Shown: piece after piece, positions 60,918-64,000 of the stretch
How the letters are laid out: the number at the start of each line of letters is the position of its first letter
Numbering within the stretch: position 1 is the first letter of the stretch
Source: Bacteroidales bacterium
GTDB taxonomy: Bacteria; Bacteroidota; Bacteroidia; Bacteroidales; Bacteroidaceae
Length of the DNA stretch: 64,000 nucleotides
NCBI GenBank assembly: GCA_015060865.1
Contig: SUXS01000010.1
Coordinates: 62,001 to 126,000, forward strand
Direction of reading: 5' to 3'
Program-made: the position numbers and the translations under genes
The notes under the pieces: model-generated
The model's input: the letters and a program-made list of their open reading frames with translations, nothing else
Told to the model about the DNA's origin: nothing
The model's database searches: none

Positions 60918-61403
60918 ATGAGAAAGGAACAAGCCATCTTTGCCGCCGGATGCTTCTGGGGTGTACAGTATCAGCTACAACGCATGCCGGGCGTATTGGC
61001 CACCTCGGCAGGCTATATCGGAGGCCCCGAAGAGAACCCCCTATATGCCGACGTGAAGGCCCACCGCACCCATCACGTGGAGGCCGTATGGGTAGAGTAT
61101 GACGCCGAGGCGGTGAGTTATGAAGCGCTATGCAAGTTGTTTTTCGAGATTCACGACCCCGCACAAACCGATGGCATAGGACCCGATATCGGGCCACAAT
61201 ACCGAAGCCAGATATTCTACCTTACCGACGAGCAGCGCCATATAGCCGAAGAGGTGATAGCCCTCCTGCGCAGCAAAGGGCATGAAGTGAACACCACACT
61301 ACGCCCAGCACAGCACTTCTGGCATGGCGAGGAGTATCATCAGGACTACTATAACAAGACAGGCGAGGAGCCCTACTGCCACATCCGCACCAGAAAGTTC
61401 TGA
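60918..61403 (+). CDS. msrA: Peptide methionine sulfoxide reductase A
   Basis: Repairs methionine-S-sulfoxide in proteins. The active-site motif is AAGCFWGVQYQLQ, followed by VLATSAGYIGG, THHVEAVWVEYD, FFEIHDPAQTDGIGPDIGPQYRSQIFY and EEYHQDYY. 161 residues; no MsrB domain attached and no extra C-terminal Cys pair except one Cys near the end (PYCHIRTRKF). No signal peptide, so cytoplasmic. Confidence 0.95.
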   Translation: MRKEQAIFAAGCFWGVQYQLQRMPGVLATSAGYIGGPEENPLYADVKAHRTHHVEAVWVEYDAEAVSYEALCKLFFEIHDPAQTDGIGPDIGPQYRSQIFYLTDEQRHIAEEVIALLRSKGHEVNTTLRPAQHFWHGEEYHQDYYNKTGEEPYCHIRTRKF

Positions 61404-61472
61404 CCCATCACTCATCGCGGATAACCTGGACAAAAAACCGTCACCTCCGTTTTCCTGAAAAAACAATAGCTT

Positions 61473-63170
61473 ATGAAAACACGCCTATCATTACTCGTTG
61501 CTACTGCTTTAGCCTGTATGCAATCCTGTGTACAAACGCCTGTACCTGATGCCGGCACAGCCCTGTTCGATAGTTTCTCCTACTCAGGAGCCGATACCTG
61601 CTACACCCATCACCCACTCACCGAGGAGGACGCCTTCTACAACCCCATCCTGCCCGGCTGGTACTCCGACCCCAGCGTATGCACCAATGGCAAGGGCGAC
61701 TATTTCCTGGTGACCTCCACCTTCAGTTACTATCCGGGGGTACCCATCTTCCACAGCCGCGACCTGATGCACTGGGAGCAGGTGGGTCATGTGCTCGACC
61801 GCCCCAGCCAGCTACGCAACCTACAGCCCCAGCATGTGAGCGGCGGCATCTTTGCTCCTGCCATCGAGTACAACCCGCACAACGAGACCTACTATATGGT
61901 GACCACCAACGTGGGATGGGGCAACTTCTTCGTCACCACAAAGGATCCCTTTGGAGAATGGTCTGAGCCGATACGCCTGCCGACGGTAGGTGGCATCGAC
62001 CCCTCCTTCTTCTTCGATGACGACGGACGTGCCTATATCGTGAACAACGATGATGCTCCCGACCGCAAGGCCGAGTACGACGGACACCGCACGATACGTA
62101 TCCAAGAGTTCGACCCAGCTACCAACCGCACCGTCGGTGAGCGCAAGATTCTGGTCAACAAGGGAGCCCGCCCTGAGGATAACCCGATATGGATTGAAGG
62201 CCCGCACATGTACAAGATCAATGGCAAGTACTTCCTCATGTCAGCCGAGGGTGGTACAGGCGGTTGGCACTCCGAGGTTATCTTCCGCAGCGACTCACCC
62301 ATGGGCCCCTTCGAGCCGTGGGAGAAGAATCCGATTCTCACCCAGCGCCATCTCGACCACAAGCGCCCCTACCCCATCACCTGTGCCGGCCATGCCGACC
62401 TCGTACAGGCCAAGGAGGGCGACTGGTGGGCCGTGTTTCTGGCTTGCCGCCCCATCGACAATCAGTTTGAGAACCTCGGGCGCGAGACCTTCATCATGCC
62501 CGTGCAGTGGAGCGACGACGGATTCCCCTACATGACTCAGGGCAGCGACATCGTGCCCCTCATCGTGCATCGCGACGGTGTGAAGCGCCAAGAGAGGTAT
62601 GCCACCGCAGGCAACTTCGCCCACACGGATGAGTTTACCGATACGCTGCTTGCACAGGATTGGCACACCCTGCGCGGCCCTGCCACCGAACACTACTCGC
62701 TCACGGCTGTGCCAGGCTACCTCGCCTTGAAGTGTGCTCCCAAGCTCTCCACCGAGCGTGGCACGCCAGCCTTCGTAGGGCGCCGCATGCAGCATCACGC
62801 CTTCGAGAGCACCACAGAGATGCTCTTCGCCCCTGCCGACACGCTTGAGCGGGCAGGTATGGTGCTCTTCAAGGACGAGACCCACCAGTATCTCTTCGTC
62901 GTAGGCAACGACGGCACCAATAAGTATATCACTCTGGAGAAAGTTGGCCGACAAGGCACTGAAACCCTTGCCCAGCAAACCCTGACGGAGCAGAATCCTG
63001 CTATCACACTGAGGGTAGTATCCGACGGCAAGCACTATGCCTTCCACTACACCACGAAGAAAGGACGTTGGCAGACCCTCGCCGAGGAGGTCGATGCTGC
63101 TCACCTCTCTACCGCCCGTGCCGGAGGATTCACCGGCAGCTTGATAGGTCTGTATGCAACCAACAAATAA
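61473..63170 (+). CDS. GH43-family glycoside hydrolase lipoprotein (beta-xylosidase/arabinofuranosidase type)
   Basis: Lipoprotein signal (ALACMQSC, Cys at about residue 19). The five-bladed propeller (about 55-370) shows the three acidic residues: WYSDPSV (base), GGIDPSFFFDDDG, and WIEGPHMYKING (acid). A C-terminal beta-sandwich (about 385-565, DEFTDTLLAQDWHTLRGP...GGFTGSLIGLYATN) is the companion domain of GH43 xylosidases. 565 residues. Six bases separate it from the GH10 gene, so the two probably form an arabinoxylan-degrading operon. Confidence 0.92.
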   Translation: MKTRLSLLVATALACMQSCVQTPVPDAGTALFDSFSYSGADTCYTHHPLTEEDAFYNPILPGWYSDPSVCTNGKGDYFLVTSTFSYYPGVPIFHSRDLMHWEQVGHVLDRPSQLRNLQPQHVSGGIFAPAIEYNPHNETYYMVTTNVGWGNFFVTTKDPFGEWSEPIRLPTVGGIDPSFFFDDDGRAYIVNNDDAPDRKAEYDGHRTIRIQEFDPATNRTVGERKILVNKGARPEDNPIWIEGPHMYKINGKYFLMSAEGGTGGWHSEVIFRSDSPMGPFEPWEKNPILTQRHLDHKRPYPITCAGHADLVQAKEGDWWAVFLACRPIDNQFENLGRETFIMPVQWSDDGFPYMTQGSDIVPLIVHRDGVKRQERYATAGNFAHTDEFTDTLLAQDWHTLRGPATEHYSLTAVPGYLALKCAPKLSTERGTPAFVGRRMQHHAFESTTEMLFAPADTLERAGMVLFKDETHQYLFVVGNDGTNKYITLEKVGRQGTETLAQQTLTEQNPAITLRVVSDGKHYAFHYTTKKGRWQTLAEEVDAAHLSTARAGGFTGSLIGLYATNK

Positions 63171-63176
63171 AAAGAT

Positions 63177-64000
63177 ATGAAGAAGCTACTCCCCATCATG
63201 CTATGCTGCATCGCCCTGCTTGGTGCATGCGGTACCCGCAAGGCCAGTGAGACCACGCTCAAGTCGGTATTGGCCGACAAGTTCTACATCGGCACTGCCC
63301 TCAACAGCTGGCAGGTAGCAGGGCGCGACTCCAACGCCACGGACATCGTCACCCGCCACTTCAACGCCATCGTAGCCGAGAATTGTATGAAGAGCGAGTC
63401 GCTACAGCCACGCGAGGGAGAGTTCCGCTTCCGTCAAGCCGATGAGTTCGTCGCTTTTGGCGAGCGCCACGGCATGCACATCACCGGGCACTGCCTCATC
63501 TGGCACTCGCAGCTGCCACGCTGGTTCTGCACCGACGAGCAGGGCAATAACATAAGCCCCGAGCTGCTGCGCCAGCGCATGAAAGCCCACATCAGCACCG
63601 TCGTGGGCCGCTACAAAGGGCGCGTCAAAGGGTGGGACGTGGTGAATGAGGCCATCATGGAAGACGGATCGTACCGCAAGAGCAAGTTCTATGAGATCTT
63701 GGGCGAAGAGTTTATCCCCCTTGCCTTCCAGTATGCCCATGAGGCTGACCCAGAAGCTGAGCTTTACTATAACGACTACAACATGTACTATCCCGGCAAG
63801 CGAAAGGCCGTATGCCAGCTGGTACGCCAGCTCAAGGAGCGTGGCCTGCGCATCGACGCAGTAGGCATGCAAGGACATATCGACATGCATCACCCCTCGT
63901 TGGAGGAGTTTGAGGCCAGCATCGAGGCCTATGCCGATGCAGGGGTGAAGGTGATGATTACCGAGTTCGACATGAGTGCCCTACCCTCACCATGGCAGTC
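63177..64000 (+). CDS. GH10 endo-1,4-beta-xylanase lipoprotein (3' end outside window)
   Basis: Not in the ORF track because it runs off the window. Starts [19 protein letters not shown] (lipobox LLGAC). The GH10 barrel shows [13 protein letters not shown], the acid/base Glu in WDVVNEAI, and the nucleophile Glu in [10 protein letters not shown] just before the window edge. About 274 residues visible; a full GH10 domain needs about 60 more. It cuts xylan internally, feeding the GH43 and GH51 enzymes nearby. Confidence 0.95.
   Translation, partial: MKKLLPIMLCCIALLGACGTRKASETTLKSVLADKFYIGTALNSWQVAGRDSNATDIVTRHFNAIVAENCMKSESLQPREGEFRFRQADEFVAFGERHGMHITGHCLIWHSQLPRWFCTDEQGNNISPELLRQRMKAHISTVVGRYKGRVKGWDVVNEAIMEDGSYRKSKFYEILGEEFIPLAFQYAHEADPEAELYYNDYNMYYPGKRKAVCQLVRQLKERGLRIDAVGMQGHIDMHHPSLEEFEASIEAYADAGVKVMITEFDMSALPSPWQ

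Overview
The window is chromosomal DNA from a member of the Bacteroidota, most probably a gut- or rumen-type Bacteroidales. The evidence is the recurring promoter form TTG/TTTG - about 20 bp - TAnnTTTG in front of many genes, Bacteroidota-typical genes (gldH, PSP1/RicT-like protein, DUF4834, DUF3871, DUF2807), secreted proteins with a C-terminal sorting-like tail, and a B12-dependent methylmalonyl-CoA mutase as used for succinate/propionate fermentation. Genus cannot be fixed from the sequence alone.

Layout. 1-7.4 kb: the mutase large subunit (cut by the window edge), a Nudix hydrolase, an M23 peptidase, a DUF2807 protein, a CPBP membrane protease, ribF and a HAD phosphatase. 7.5-18.25 kb: an integrative element in a tRNA-Met (CAT anticodon) gene, bounded by an exact 45-bp direct repeat. 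It carries a tyrosine integrase, an unknown protein, ParB-like and DUF3871 proteins, a RadC-type JAB protein, two tiny ORFs, a second compact tyrosine recombinase, a BspA-like leucine-rich surface protein, 22-bp iteron-like repeats, and a replication-initiator-like gene plus a small partner, each interrupted by an in-frame TAG. Its right end holds a tRNA-like sequence with its own promoter and a hairpin inserted in place of half the D stem and anticodon stem.

18.4-24.8 kb: a transglutaminase/LRR lipoprotein, a 1345-residue secreted modular protein and an EamA transporter. 24.8-26.7 kb is genome rubble: a decayed duplicate of the thiamine locus, a remnant of an inositol-monophosphatase-family gene, several families of short tandem repeats and a regulator fragment. 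26.7-30.0 kb: the intact thiamine locus, two double fusions (ThiM-TenA and ThiE-ThiD) behind a TPP riboswitch with an intrinsic terminator. 30.4-34.4 kb: metF, holB, PSP1 protein, gldH. 34.4-41.8 kb: the cell-shape cluster mreB-mreC-mreD-mrdA-rodA preceded by purH. 42.1-45.7 kb: a membrane protein, malate dehydrogenase and an MsbA-like ABC exporter. 45.8-53.2 kb: a surface-polymer locus rich in phosphotransfer enzymes (two GT2 enzymes, a CDP-glycerol glycerophosphotransferase-like protein, LicD, a TagD/oxidoreductase fusion and two Stealth proteins). 53.3-64.0 kb: a small lipoprotein, GH51, DUF4834, phospholipid synthesis (pssA, psd), OAH sulfhydrylase, a second EamA transporter, msrA, and GH43 and GH10 genes suggesting arabinoxylan use.

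A recurring theme is that short (often 7-nt) tandem repeats typical of the intergenic DNA here have entered reading frames: inside ribF, at the ribF start, in the ThiE-ThiD linker and probably in the 1345-residue protein. All family calls come from reading motifs by eye; no database search was run.
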